Shown: positions 54,353 to 62,017, counted from the stretch's first letter. The stretch: 64,000 nt of DNA from Maribacter polysaccharolyticus (GCF_028882255.1 NZ_JARBUY010000007.1:80420-144419), one strand, 5' to 3'. Made by a program: numbers and translations. Notes: a model not told the origin generated them from the sequence alone.

Positions 54353-54799
54353 TCAATTCCTTATTTCACTTTTGCGCATAGGCATTGAGTCAATGATTCT
54401 AAAAAGTTTTTCTTTTAATAAAACTTCATTTTGTTTGAATTTTATTCCTCCATCCAATCCAATGAGAATCACTTCAAAGTCCTCGTTTTTGTCCAGGATA
54501 TTTTGAGGCGTAATTTCACTGACCTTTCCTGAATGAACCGAACCATTATTTGTAAAATTGATTGATGAGAATTCATCTTGTATTACCTTATATAAAACGA
54601 TTTTTCTCTCTTTAAGTCCGTTATTCGAATTCTTGAATTCATTGAGCTGTTCATAGAATTTTTCAGAATCGGAATTTAAGGTTTTTACAATAAGGATTCT
54701 ATTTTTCCACTTATGAGCATTCAAGTCCTGTCCATTGGAATTGGCACATAAAAAACCAACAATTAGGAATAGTATTTTATGGATTATCGAATTTTTCAT
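54353..54799 (-). CDS. DUF4174-type secreted protein
   Basis: A 148-aa protein with signal peptide (ILFLIVGFLCANSNGQ). The mature part starts DLNAHKWKNRILIVKTLNSDSEKFYEQLNEF, the thioredoxin-like opening of DUF4174, and contains FEVILIGLDGGIKFKQNEVL, which matches the family motif of an ILIGLDGG turn. There is no CxxC, so it is not an oxidoreductase of the standard kind. It is the leftmost gene of the eroded part of the cassette array, and an attC-like remnant follows its start. Confidence 0.75.
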   Translation of the reverse strand: MKNSIIHKILFLIVGFLCANSNGQDLNAHKWKNRILIVKTLNSDSEKFYEQLNEFKNSNNGLKERKIVLYKVIQDEFSSINFTNNGSVHSGKVSEITPQNILDKNEDFEVILIGLDGGIKFKQNEVLLKEKLFRIIDSMPMRKSEIRN

Positions 54800-54817
54800 T
54801 GAGGTTTATCGATTACT

Positions 54818-54936
54818 TTTTGGCACTGTATACAGCGGTTTTGTGTTTGATTTCGTTGCGGAAAATCATCCTTGATTTTTCGACTTAGACTAAAGATAGT
54901 TAATTGCGATCGGAATTAATTATACACTTCTTAAGT
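54818..54936. repeat. Eroded attC-like site between DUF4174 and the DinB-like pseudogene
   Basis: GATTTCGTTGCGGAAAATC (54849-54867) and TTGATTTTTCG correspond to the left arm and first hairpin of the intact sites at 58964 and 63805. The right arm GGAATTAATTATACACTT corresponds to their ATTATAGG arm. The AAC/GTT cores at the ends are lost, so it is probably inactive. Confidence 0.45.
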
Positions 54937-54942
54937 TTGTTT

Positions 54943-55501
54943 TTATTTAAAGTCGTCGGTAAAATGTCCTTTATGCTTTCCTTTTGATAGCTTTTCGGCA
55001 TTATACTTTTTCGATTCCCCTTTCGGTATTGACAAACTTTGCCATTCGTTCCCTTTCAACATTTTTCCAATAAATATGATTTGTCCGATGTGGGAGGAAT
55101 AATGAGTCAACTGTCTATTAACCGCTTGAATAACGGTGTGCTCTTGATTTCGGATGTGGATTTTTGTTTCAAAATTCCTTTCGTTAAGGGATTCAATAGC
55201 CTTAAAAAGGCAACCCCAGCCTTCTTCCCATTTAGCATTAAGTTCGTCTTTGGATTTTATAACTGATTCAAATTCCAAATCCCTATTTCTCCATTTTTTC
55301 CCCATCAGCGTTCAGGAAGTCGGTCCATCTCGATTTCATATTACCCCATAGATGATTAACGATTACAGCAATTGAATTTGATTCCTCATTGAAACTCCAA
55401 AACAGTTCTTTTTCGGTCAGTTGTTCGAAAGTTTTTTCACCTAGCGACTTATAAAATTCAAATTGCTTTCTAGAACTCAATAAATATTCAGATACAAGCA
55501 T
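54943..55501 (-). pseudogene. DUF1572 (DinB-like) gene split by a frameshift
   Basis: Two overlapping frames encode the parts. The first (55501-55283) gives MLVSEYLLSSRKQFEFYKSL to VNHLWGNMKSRWTDFLNADGEK. The second (to 54943) gives KKWRNRDLEFESVIKSK to the C-terminus with QAVNRQLTHYSSHIGQIIF, the usual His residues of this DinB-like family. Joined at the run of six A near 55297 (after GATGGGG) they give about 180 residues, the normal DUF1572 length. One extra or missing A explains the break. It could be a mutation, a sequence error or, less likely, a phase-variable tract. A +1 shift would be needed, with no known slippery signal. Confidence 0.72.
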
Positions 55502-55518
55502 TTCGGTGCGTTTAAATT

Positions 55519-55665
55519 GGTTACAAAGGTTCGGTTATGGGTAGTTATGCCTGCCTGCAAGTAGGTGGTTTAGCGGACAACTTAGCAAGTTCACACCAAA
55601 CTGAAAATCCGCGAAGATTTTCAGAAGTAGGCGAGAACAGGCAATTACTTATAGCCATTGTGCCT
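55519..55665. repeat. Eroded attC-like site interrupted by an IS relic
   Basis: GGTTCGGTTATGGGTAGTTATG (55526-55547, near CGGCTATG in intact sites) pairs imperfectly with CAATTACTTATAGCC at 55642-55656. These are the two outer arms seen at 58.2-63.9 kb. The right end is cut by the relic IS starting at 55666; the next cassette-like start GTTAGCAAATCG is at 56037. Confidence 0.45.
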
Positions 55666-56026
55666 GTTGCACAAGTTAAGAAAAAAGTCATGGTGGATCA
55701 TTGCCGATCGGGAAAGGGATGCTTTAGTGAACCTTTTAAGATAATGATTTTGAATTTTGAACTGTGCGAGAAAAGGTGAAGCTTACAGATGCACCTCTCT
55801 ACCATCGGCTATAATCTGAAGAAATACCTGAAATTCATCGGAAACCGATCAAAAAGTGGGGCAGGTCACCTTGCCTTAAGGTATTTGAGGAAAACATCTT
55901 CTAATACTTATCCGGAGCCTTTTCAAAGCATGGGAATTTAGCTTCCCATTTCTAACTTGACACTGAAAAATACCCTTGAAGTGGCTTATATGAAGCAGCT
56001 TTTTTCGAATTAAAGGCTTGTGCAAC
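55666..56026. mobile_element. Internally deleted insertion-sequence relic (361 bp)
   Basis: Terminal inverted repeats GTTGCACAAG (55666-55675) and CTTGTGCAAC (56017-56026) are perfect, and similarity continues inward (a run of A followed by GTC on the left, matched by a GC and T-run on the right). Between them only a short C-terminal transposase remnant is left (55789-55941). It sits in the attC-like site at 55519. I see no clear target duplication. It would need a transposase from elsewhere to move. Confidence 0.55.
55789..55941 (+). pseudogene. C-terminal remnant of a DDE transposase (IS1182-like)
   Basis: 50 codons starting MHLSTIGYNLKKYLKFIGN. The element STIGYNLKKYLKF closely resembles the conserved end of IS1182/IS4-type transposases (TIGYNLKKxLKF). 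Upstream the frame is broken. It lies within the relic IS at 55666-56026, which has matching terminal repeats. The catalytic region is missing. Confidence 0.5.
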
Positions 56027-56129
56027 GGTTACTGGTGTTAGCAAATCGTTTTTTTTAAGTCCAAGTCCAAAGGAATTTTACTTTGTATTATGAATTTGAT
56101 AATTCTTGGATTAAATAACTTACCCGGAA

Positions 56130-57887
56130 TTATTTAGGCAACAATCGTACTTTTTGTAAGTTTATTGCTTTCCATTCATTATGATTTGGCTTCAAACGTA
56201 TGCTATAATCACCCGCTTTTTGGATAACAACTTCCCCGACATTTACTGTTTTATAAGATGTGAATCCATCTGTTGCGGGTAGTTTGGTCTTAATTGTCTG
56301 TTCTGCAACAGTTAATTCTATAGCACTTTCTTCTTCTGAGGCTAGGTTCATCAAAATGGTATATGTACCTGCTTTATCAACAGTGAAATCCCAATCTACA
56401 GTTGCTTTTTTATTTAACCATTGCTCTATACAGTCGTTCACTTTATTATAAGTCACATGAGAGCCTATCACATTATTAATTATGGATTTTTGAGCAGGTA
56501 ATAGAATGATTCCATCTTCATTTTGTTTGATCTTGTCTGCATCGCTTAGCACAGGTTTACCGTTCAATGTTAGTACAATAACAGAGCTTATGGAATCTAG
56601 AGCTTTGCCTACTAAAGATATTGTGGTGCCTTGCTCATCCGTTTTGGTTTTGAATTCCTTAGACTTATCTACAAGCAAGTTACAAGATTGTACTTTATTG
56701 GTAATAGGAATAAATATCTTTCCGTTTTCTGGCCAATCAAAAACGTTTAGATAAAGTGTGGTATTTTTTCCTTTGTTAAGTGTAGTGATACGACCCCATT
56801 CAGGTGTACGGCAAGGACTAGCACTTGTTCCATAGATCGATTCACTATTTTTATTCATCCATTCTCCAATATTTTTTAAACGTTCAACACTTGGTTCGGG
56901 AATTAACCCTTCGGCAGTTGGTCCTACGTTAAGAAGGAAGTTTCCGCCTTTACTGGCAATGTCAACAAGATTTTGTATTAACGTTTCGGCAGACTTCCAG
57001 TTGTGATCGTAACTTTTATATCCCCAAGTGTTGTTCATCGTCATGCACGATTCCCAATCGCCAGGTAAACCAGTACCTGGGATGAATTGTTCAGGAGTGC
57101 TTATGTCACCATCGTAGTCTCCACCCAGTCTGTTGTTATGAATGACTCCCGGAGCAAGTTTTAATAATGGTAAGAATTGTTCCGCACGTTCTTTGTTCAT
57201 TCCACGTGGCGTATCCCACCATAATATTGCAGGTTGGTACTGTGTTAAAATTTCCTTTACCTGCGGCACTGCAATATTTTTTATATAATCATCCATATCA
57301 TGTTCCTGAGCTGGATCCCACTTGCCTTTTTTATCCTTGCCTCTAGCTGAGCCACCCTGGTTCCAGTCCTGAGCTTGAGAATAATAAAGTCCTAACTTAA
57401 TGCCATGTTTTTTACATGCCTCAGCCAGGGGTGCAATCAGGTCTTTTCCGTAGGGAGAAGCGTCGACAATATCCCATTCCGAAACTTTAGAGTCGAACAG
57501 TGCGAAACCATCATGATGTTTAGAAGTAATAACAATATATTTCATGCCTGCATCCTTGGCAAGTTTTACCCAAGCTTCTGGATCGTATTTAACCGGGTTA
57601 AATTCCTTGGCAAAGCGTTGATAATCTGCCATTGGAATGCTTGCATCTGACATAATCCATTCGCCATATTTCCCTGCTTTTTCTCCTTCGTATATTCCAG
57701 CTGGTACAGCATAAACGCCCCAGTGTATAAACATTCCAAATCTTGCGGCACGAAACCAATCCATACGCGCATCACGTTCAACTTCTGTTTCATTGGCATA
57801 AGGGTCAAGTGAATCAATGGTAGATTGTGAATATACAGTACTCTTAATTAGCATGATTACTGCAAAACTTAGTATTAAGGTTCTCAT
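56130..57887 (-). CDS. GH29 alpha-L-fucosidase, exported
   Basis: A 585-aa enzyme with signal peptide (LILSFAVIMLIKSTVYS). The GH29 catalytic barrel has RMDWFRAARFGMFIHWGVYAVPAG, YIVITSKHHDGFALFDSKVSEWDIVD and GIKLGLYYSQAQDW. The likely nucleophile Asp is in QYQPAILWWDTPRGM. The C-terminal part is a carbohydrate-binding-like beta domain with repeated ITL/VVLTLNGKPV strands. It releases alpha-L-fucose from fucosylated glycans in the periplasm. It sits in the AT-rich array between eroded and intact attC-like sites, but no partner carbohydrate genes are nearby. At 1.8 kb it would be a large cassette. Confidence 0.9.
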   Translation of the reverse strand: MRTLILSFAVIMLIKSTVYSQSTIDSLDPYANETEVERDARMDWFRAARFGMFIHWGVYAVPAGIYEGEKAGKYGEWIMSDASIPMADYQRFAKEFNPVKYDPEAWVKLAKDAGMKYIVITSKHHDGFALFDSKVSEWDIVDASPYGKDLIAPLAEACKKHGIKLGLYYSQAQDWNQGGSARGKDKKGKWDPAQEHDMDDYIKNIAVPQVKEILTQYQPAILWWDTPRGMNKERAEQFLPLLKLAPGVIHNNRLGGDYDGDISTPEQFIPGTGLPGDWESCMTMNNTWGYKSYDHNWKSAETLIQNLVDIASKGGNFLLNVGPTAEGLIPEPSVERLKNIGEWMNKNSESIYGTSASPCRTPEWGRITTLNKGKNTTLYLNVFDWPENGKIFIPITNKVQSCNLLVDKSKEFKTKTDEQGTTISLVGKALDSISSVIVLTLNGKPVLSDADKIKQNEDGIILLPAQKSIINNVIGSHVTYNKVNDCIEQWLNKKATVDWDFTVDKAGTYTILMNLASEEESAIELTVAEQTIKTKLPATDGFTSYKTVNVGEVVIQKAGDYSIRLKPNHNEWKAINLQKVRLLPK

Positions 57888-58244
57888 AGTTTTACTCTAT
57901 TGAATATTGAAAGCATGATTCTTATTAAATAATTATATCATTTTTTTAATAAGAGTTAATGGATCTTGATTCAGACACTTAAATTGAATCTATTTGTTAA
58001 AAGTATCAATACTCAGAGTTGAAGAATATAAAACTAAATTCAAATGTTATAAATTATCTCCCATATGTATCGAAAGGTAAAGTAGATTTATACCAATGAT
58101 TGTGTTAATGAAATAATTTGAGATCAAAACAAAACCTATTTTGGAATGAGGTCTTTTTTCGGCGGTATTGTTTTTGATGACTTTCCGTAATTGACTAATA
58201 TTAGATGAATTTTTAGTGCATATATTTCAGGATAGGTCAAAATG
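57888..58244. other. Intergenic region upstream of the fucosidase
   Basis: 357 bp, very AT-rich, without a gene. The sequence GGCGGTATTGTTTTTGATG (58161-58179) resembles the right end of an attC-like site (TATAGGTATTGTT), so another eroded boundary may be here. It would also hold the fucosidase promoter. Confidence 0.35.
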
Positions 58245-58404
58245 TTTTACAACGGTTCGGCTATGATCTGTTGCGGAAAACGTCCGTAGGACTTTTCCGC
58301 CCGGTTCCGAGCCATTGTTAAAGATATGGATTTCCAGCCTGCCACGCCAGAGGCGTGGTTAGGAAATCCACCGTGAGCAATTGATTATAGGTATTGTTGG
58401 CAAC
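58245..58404. repeat. attC-like site 1
   Basis: It runs from TTTTACAAC (58245-58253) to GTTGGCAAC (58396-58404). Outer arms CGGCTATGATCTGTTGC and GCAATTGATTATAGG pair imperfectly. Internal hairpins are GGAAAACGTCC/GGACTTTTCC and GGATTTCC/GGAAATCC. Compared with sites 3 and 5 it has an extra 19-bp hairpin (CCACGCC/GGCGTGG) inserted in the second loop. The shared core is otherwise nearly identical to sites 3 and 5. Confidence 0.7.
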
Positions 58405-58410
58405 TGGCTT

Positions 58411-58953
58411 TTATTCTATATGATACCATTCATATTCAGTGCCATTCCAAAAAATAATTCCGCCTCCATGAGATTCCTGAACGCTCATATAAATTCCATT
58501 GCCTATTAATTCGAAATTAAGGCTTTCATCTTGTCCAATTATATCGCCAGTTTCAATATCTACTAAAGTCGGCGAAACCACTTCTCCTTTTGGAAGAGTT
58601 TCGAAAACTTCAATCCAATCCAAATCAGTCATTTGGTTAACCTCATTACCAGCTCCAAAAACGAATTTTTCTTGGTCTTTAGAATTATGAATTATTAGAA
58701 CACCAATTTTTTGATTGTTTTTGTTTTTAATGAGTGATGCAAAGTCCGTTTTATTATCTCCGTTAAAATCTCCAGTAAGATTATTATCAGCAATTAATTC
58801 CAAGGAATCAGGGACTTTGGTTAAATCAACCTTTTTAGTCGGCTTATCTGCTAACTCTGTGATTTCTTTTTTTGGTTCAGATTTTTGAACCGCTTTTTCT
58901 TTGCAAGATGAAAAAGATAAAATAAGTACTAAAAATGTTATTGGTAGTCTCAT
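58411..58953 (-). CDS. Cassette gene: lipoprotein with VCBS/FG-GAP-like element
   Basis: A 180-aa lipoprotein (LVLILSFSSC). A Lys/Glu-rich linker follows, then LTGDFNGDNKTDFASLIKNKN, a calcium-binding FG-GAP/VCBS-like loop (DxNxDxxxD), and a small beta domain ending FWNGTEYEWYHIE. Such small exported proteins are common in marine Bacteroidota and mostly lack known roles. It is bounded by the complementary ends GTTGGCAAC (58396) and GTTGCCAAC (58964), so it forms a single-gene cassette. The ATG is 18 bp inside the right-hand boundary. Confidence 0.75.
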   Translation of the reverse strand: MRLPITFLVLILSFSSCKEKAVQKSEPKKEITELADKPTKKVDLTKVPDSLELIADNNLTGDFNGDNKTDFASLIKNKNNQKIGVLIIHNSKDQEKFVFGAGNEVNQMTDLDWIEVFETLPKGEVVSPTLVDIETGDIIGQDESLNFELIGNGIYMSVQESHGGGIIFWNGTEYEWYHIE

Positions 58954-58963
58954 TATTCAGCTT

Positions 58964-59102
58964 GTTGCCAACGTCTCGGCTATGATCTCGTTGCGGGGAA
59001 ATCCGTCTGGATTTTTCCGCCCAAGACCAAGCCATTGCCTAAAGTTAAGGATTTCCGCCTAGGAAATCCGCCCGCAATGGATTATAGGTATTGTTGTAGT
59101 AC
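58964..59102. repeat. attC-like site 2
   Basis: From GTTGCCAAC (58964-58972) to GTTGTAGTAC (59093-59102). Left arm GTCTCGGCTATGATCTCGTTGC, right arm CAATGGATTATAGGTATTG. Hairpins are GGGGAAATCCGTC/GGATTTTTCC and GGATTTCC/GGAAATCC. It differs more from site 1 than sites 3 and 5 do, so the array holds several subfamilies. Confidence 0.7.
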
Positions 59103-59113
59103 GTTTTTTATTC

Positions 59114-59770
59114 CTAAAATTCAATTTCCTCTATATCCTCTGGTCCATTCTGAGGAGGGGGTGGTGGTGGTGGTGGGGTTTTAATTCTTTCATGTAGCCA
59201 TATGTTAATATTTGTATTATCGGTAATCTTAGAATAAACCTCAGTAAGTCTATCCAGAGTTTTGGGTAAATTATCTAGTCCAGTTGAGTCATAAGAAATG
59301 TAAATCAATATTTTATCTGGTCTATCACTTAACATTGGATTTTCCCCATTGTTTTCTATTTCTCTCCTTAAAATACTTGTTAAACTGTCTAAAGGATATA
59401 AATCATCGTAATACTTGCCAATTGAGTCGTTATGTATTTTAATTGTATTTTTTTGCTTAATTAGAATACATAAATATCGTTCCCAACAAGGATTTTGGAA
59501 GTATATTGTTTTTATTATTTTGTCAGTTTTAAGGGTTATTTTTGGTAAGCTGTCCTTACAGGCGATTTCTTCAGTTCTAATTAAAAGATCACGAAAACTT
59601 TTAAATTCGCTCAACTCCATTGCCAATCCCAAGCTATCATTTTGGCCTTTCAATTTTCCGAAATCTATTGCGGTTAACCGCTCTTTGTTTTCAGCCTGTT
59701 CAAAATCCCGACAACTAAGAGTCACCAAAATAATTGAAACAAAAAATGATATTTTGAGATTAACTTTCAT
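59114..59770 (-). CDS. Cassette gene: lipoprotein with polyproline tail, unknown
   Basis: A 218-aa lipoprotein (SIILVTLSC). The middle is helical and polar without a known domain. A run of eight Pro (KTPPPPPPPPQNG) is encoded by a GGT/GGG-type tract on the plus strand (59155-59177), and the protein ends EDIEEIEF. The trinucleotide tract could change in Pro number without a frameshift. The cassette ends GTTGTAGTAC (59093) and GTACTACAAC (59782) are perfectly complementary over 10 bp. No function is suggested. Confidence 0.72.
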   Translation of the reverse strand: MKVNLKISFFVSIILVTLSCRDFEQAENKERLTAIDFGKLKGQNDSLGLAMELSEFKSFRDLLIRTEEIACKDSLPKITLKTDKIIKTIYFQNPCWERYLCILIKQKNTIKIHNDSIGKYYDDLYPLDSLTSILRREIENNGENPMLSDRPDKILIYISYDSTGLDNLPKTLDRLTEVYSKITDNTNINIWLHERIKTPPPPPPPPQNGPEDIEEIEF

Positions 59771-59781
59771 TTTTCCAAAAT

Positions 59782-59800
59782 GTACTACAACGGCTCGGCT
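59782..59800. repeat. attC-like site 3, left part (split by the IS110 element)
   Basis: GTACTACAACGGCTCGGCT ends exactly at the CT where the IS starts. Joined to 61261 onward it restores CGGCTCGGCTATGATCTG, identical to site 5 (62232-62249). Confidence 0.75.
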
Positions 59801-59924
59801 CGTATGTTTGTTTCTTTAGTTGAAGATAAGATATTTAGCACAAAAAAGAGTTTATAAAGAAGAGTGATTTCGTGGTTGGGCTAGATACTAAATAGAGATA
59901 TCATCGCTTAGGTTTACACTCTTC

Positions 59925-59954
59925 CCAAGCTAATGCTTTAAAGCATTAGCTTGG
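59925..59954. repeat. Perfect 30-bp palindrome in the left end of the IS
   Basis: CCAAGCTAATGCTTT (59925-59939) is followed at once by its exact reverse complement (59940-59954). As RNA it would fold into a strong hairpin. It may be the 5' stem-loop of the predicted bridge RNA or an element that blocks read-through from outside. Confidence 0.7.
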
Positions 59955-59959
59955 ATACT

Positions 59960-60115
59960 TAACAACAGGCTTAAATAGGAGGGACAGCGAGGTCTCGGCT
60001 AGATACATTCAGATGATATCGTTTCATAGGTTATCCGCCCTTCTATAATTTTCTTGGAATCTGAACAGTAACTAGATCCTAAAAGTGCAGAGATCGAATC
60101 AAATGCGAGCAAAGA
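59960..60115 (+). ncRNA. Predicted IS110 bridge RNA (target and donor guides)
   Basis: Four segments occur in the order seen in known bridge RNAs. GGTCTCGGCT (59991-60000) matches the left side of the attC-like target up to its CT; CAGATGATAT (60010-60019) matches the reverse complement of the right side (CAGATCATAG) at 8 of 10. ACAGTAACT (60065-60073) matches the right IS end with its CT (ACAGTACCT) at 8 of 9; ATGCGAG (60103-60109) matches the reverse complement of CT plus the left end (ATACGAG) at 6 of 7, the mismatch allowing a G-T pair. Limits are estimates. The stem-loop at 59925-59954 may belong to it. Confidence 0.5.
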
Positions 60116-60149
60116 TGCTAAAGAGAATTCTAGCTTTAAAAAATAGGAT

Positions 60150-61222
60150 ATGGAAAAGCAGCTAAAACAAAGTTTAGGTATCGATGTTTCTAAGTTGAAT
60201 TTATCATTGTCATTAGGTTTTCTAAGTGAAAGGCTGGTTAAGGAATTTAAGTCCCATCCAGATGTGCCCAATGATGTCTCCGGTTACAAGGAGCTTTTAA
60301 ATGGTTAAGCAAATCTATTGATAGTAATGTTGAGTTGTTGGTCGTCATGGAAGCTACAGGAGTTTACCATCAGGGTATTGCCCATTATTTGCATAAACAG
60401 GGTTATGCTGTTTGTGTAATGCAATCGGGTCGTGTAAAGCGTTATGCCCAGAGTTTGGATCAACGTTCGAAGACTGATGCATTGGATAGTAGGATGTTGA
60501 GCATGCTTGGTCTTGAGAGATCTCTTCGTCTTTGGCAACCACCCAGTAAAGAACTACAACAATTAAAAGCATTGAGCAGGGAGCGAAGTTCTTTGTTAAA
60601 GGACAGGACTATAGAGAACAATCGCCAGGGAGCCATTGAATCGAGTGTTTATAGTAATTCTAAAGCCTTAAAAAGGCATAAGAATAGACTGAAACTTTTC
60701 AATAGTCAGATAGAACTGATAGAACAAGAAATGCAAGAGCTTACCTCCAAAAATGAGGTGTTGGAAAGAAAGATAGGTTTTATGACAAGCATTCCCGGTA
60801 TATCCTATATTTCCGCCGCTACGGTTATTGGAGAGACCTTAGGGTTTGAATCCATAGTGAACGCAAAACAACTGACGAGTTATGCAGGTTACGACGTTAT
60901 ATTACGTGAATCAGGTAATTTCAAAGGAAAAACAAGGATCAGCAAAAAGGGGAACAGTCATATCAGGGCCGCCTTGCATATGCCATCGATGACCTGTGTA
61001 CGTTGTAACCCGACTTTAAAACAATTCTATAACAGACTTAAGCCGAACAAGGCAAAGCCGCTGGTGGCACTTGTAGCGGTTCAGAGAAAATTATTAATAT
61101 TGATGTACACCTTGTGGAAAAACGAAGAAAATTATGATGCGGAATTTGAAATAAAAAAGCAGCAAAAGAATGAAACTCTTGCTGCCCGGGATAACAGTTT
61201 GATAAATCAACCTATTTTCTAA
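60150..61222 (+). CDS. IS110-family transposase, split by a -1 frameshift site
   Basis: About 355 aa when the two frames are joined. The first frame (ATG 60150 to TAA 60306-60308) gives MEKQLKQSLGIDVSKLNLSL with the first DEDD Asp. The second (from 60302) gives WLSKSIDSNVELLVVMEATGVYH with the second-position Glu, then KTDALDSRML, and the C-terminal Ser domain SYAGYDVILRESG and RISKKGNSHIRAALH. The join lies at T TTA AAT (60296-60302), a perfect X XXY YYZ slippery heptamer in the first frame. This is either programmed -1 frameshifting or loss of one A. IS110 enzymes normally are unshifted. The N-terminal part is required for the RuvC-like site. Confidence 0.82.
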
Positions 61223-61258
61223 ATTATTAAAGAAAAAACTTGTTTTTTGACACAGTAC

Positions 61259-61381
61259 CTATGATCTGTTGCGGAAAACGTCCGTAGGACTTTTTCGCCC
61301 GGTTCCGAGCCATTGTTTAAAGTTAGGGATTTCCGTTAGGAAATCCACCGTAAGCAATTGATTATAGGTTTTGTTGGCAAA
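61259..61381. repeat. attC-like site 3, right part
   Basis: From CTATGATCTGTTGC to TATAGGTTTTGTTGGCAAA. It has the same hairpins as site 5 (GGAAAACGTCC/GGACTTTTTC; GGATTTCC/GGAAATCC). It ends in GTTGGCAAA (61373-61381), the start of the next cassette. Confidence 0.72.
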
Positions 61382-61387
61382 TCGTTT

Positions 61388-61798
61388 TTATTTTTTCCAT
61401 CCCTTATAGGTAATCACTAGTCCAAAAAGTCCCAATAAAATCCCGTACAAGAAGTCATTCGATTCTTCATATTCATTTAAAAAAATTAGTTTGTCCATCT
61501 CCGCATTCGTTAGCACGTTAACCTCCTTTTTCCCGTAAATTGTTTCGCAAATTAATCTATTGCCCTTTTTTACGAATACTTGTCCATTATATTGTAATTT
61601 ATAATATCCGCCTCTCCGTCCAAGATTATCACAGTCCATTGGCGTTTCAAGCACTTTAGCTGAAACAACATTATTATCCTCGGTTATTCTCTTTTTAACA
61701 ATTCCATTATTCAATATGATTACAGTAATTATGAGCATAAATAGTCCGCCGATAATAAGTCCTTTGGTTAAAATAAATGTTAGGATTTTTGATTTCAA
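61388..61798 (-). CDS. Cassette gene: small membrane protein, unknown
   Basis: About 136 aa from a TTG at 61798 (MKSKILTFILTKGLIIGG). The open frame continues to 61876, but that part lies in the attC-like site, past the cassette boundary TTTGCCAAC (61816-61824), so I exclude it. It has an N-terminal helix (LIIGGLFMLIITVIIL) and a C-terminal helix (DFLYGILLGLFGLVITY), with a polar domain between (VVSAKVLETPMDCDNLGRRGG). This suggests a periplasmic or cytosolic loop held by two helices. No family is known. The cassette ends GTTGGCAAA and TTTGCCAAC are complementary. Confidence 0.65.
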   Translation of the reverse strand: MKSKILTFILTKGLIIGGLFMLIITVIILNNGIVKKRITEDNNVVSAKVLETPMDCDNLGRRGGYYKLQYNGQVFVKKGNRLICETIYGKKEVNVLTNAEMDKLIFLNEYEESNDFLYGILLGLFGLVITYKGWKK

Positions 61799-61815
61799 TT
61801 TAAAAGTTCTAAATG

Positions 61816-62017
61816 TTTGCCAACGGTCTGAGCTATGAGTAGTGCGGAGGCGGATCTGCGCTTGCCATTCCGTCATGCACCAAGCAAAAGCTTTGGGTTT
61901 TCTTTTTTCTTTATTATCTCAAAAGCAAAATCGAAAAGATTTTGCGACTTCATAAATATAGACAAAACTTGGGATTGGACACCAGGCCCGCATTACTTCA
62001 TAGGTTTTGTTGCCAAA
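61816..62017. repeat. attC-like site 4 (divergent, 202 bp)
   Basis: From TTTGCCAAC (61816-61824) to GTTGCCAAA (62009-62017). Arms GAGCTATGAGTAGTGCGG and CCGCATTACTTCATAGG pair, with an inner long hairpin AGCAAAAGCTTTGGG and AAAGCAAAATCGAAAAGATTTTGC. Only the outer arms resemble the other sites, which is typical of attC families where the middle varies. Confidence 0.65.

Larger units (their letters stand above)
59799..61260 (+). mobile_element. IS110-family insertion sequence inserted in an attC-like site
   Basis: The element is about 1,460 bp between two CT dinucleotides, 59799-59800 and 61259-61260. Its ends are CGTATGTTTG (left) and GACACAGTAC (right), with no terminal inverted repeat or longer target duplication, as expected for IS110. 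The right end ACAGTAC plus CT and left end CGTAT resemble, as I recall it, the donor site of IS621 (ACAGTAT, CT, TGTAT). The interrupted site can be rebuilt exactly by removing the element. It carries a frameshifted DEDD transposase and a 349-bp left noncoding region. Confidence 0.85.

Noticed and set aside
59999..60271. 90-codon minus-strand frame in the IS
   Set aside because: Antisense to the transposase N-terminus and predicted guide RNA; no features of its own.
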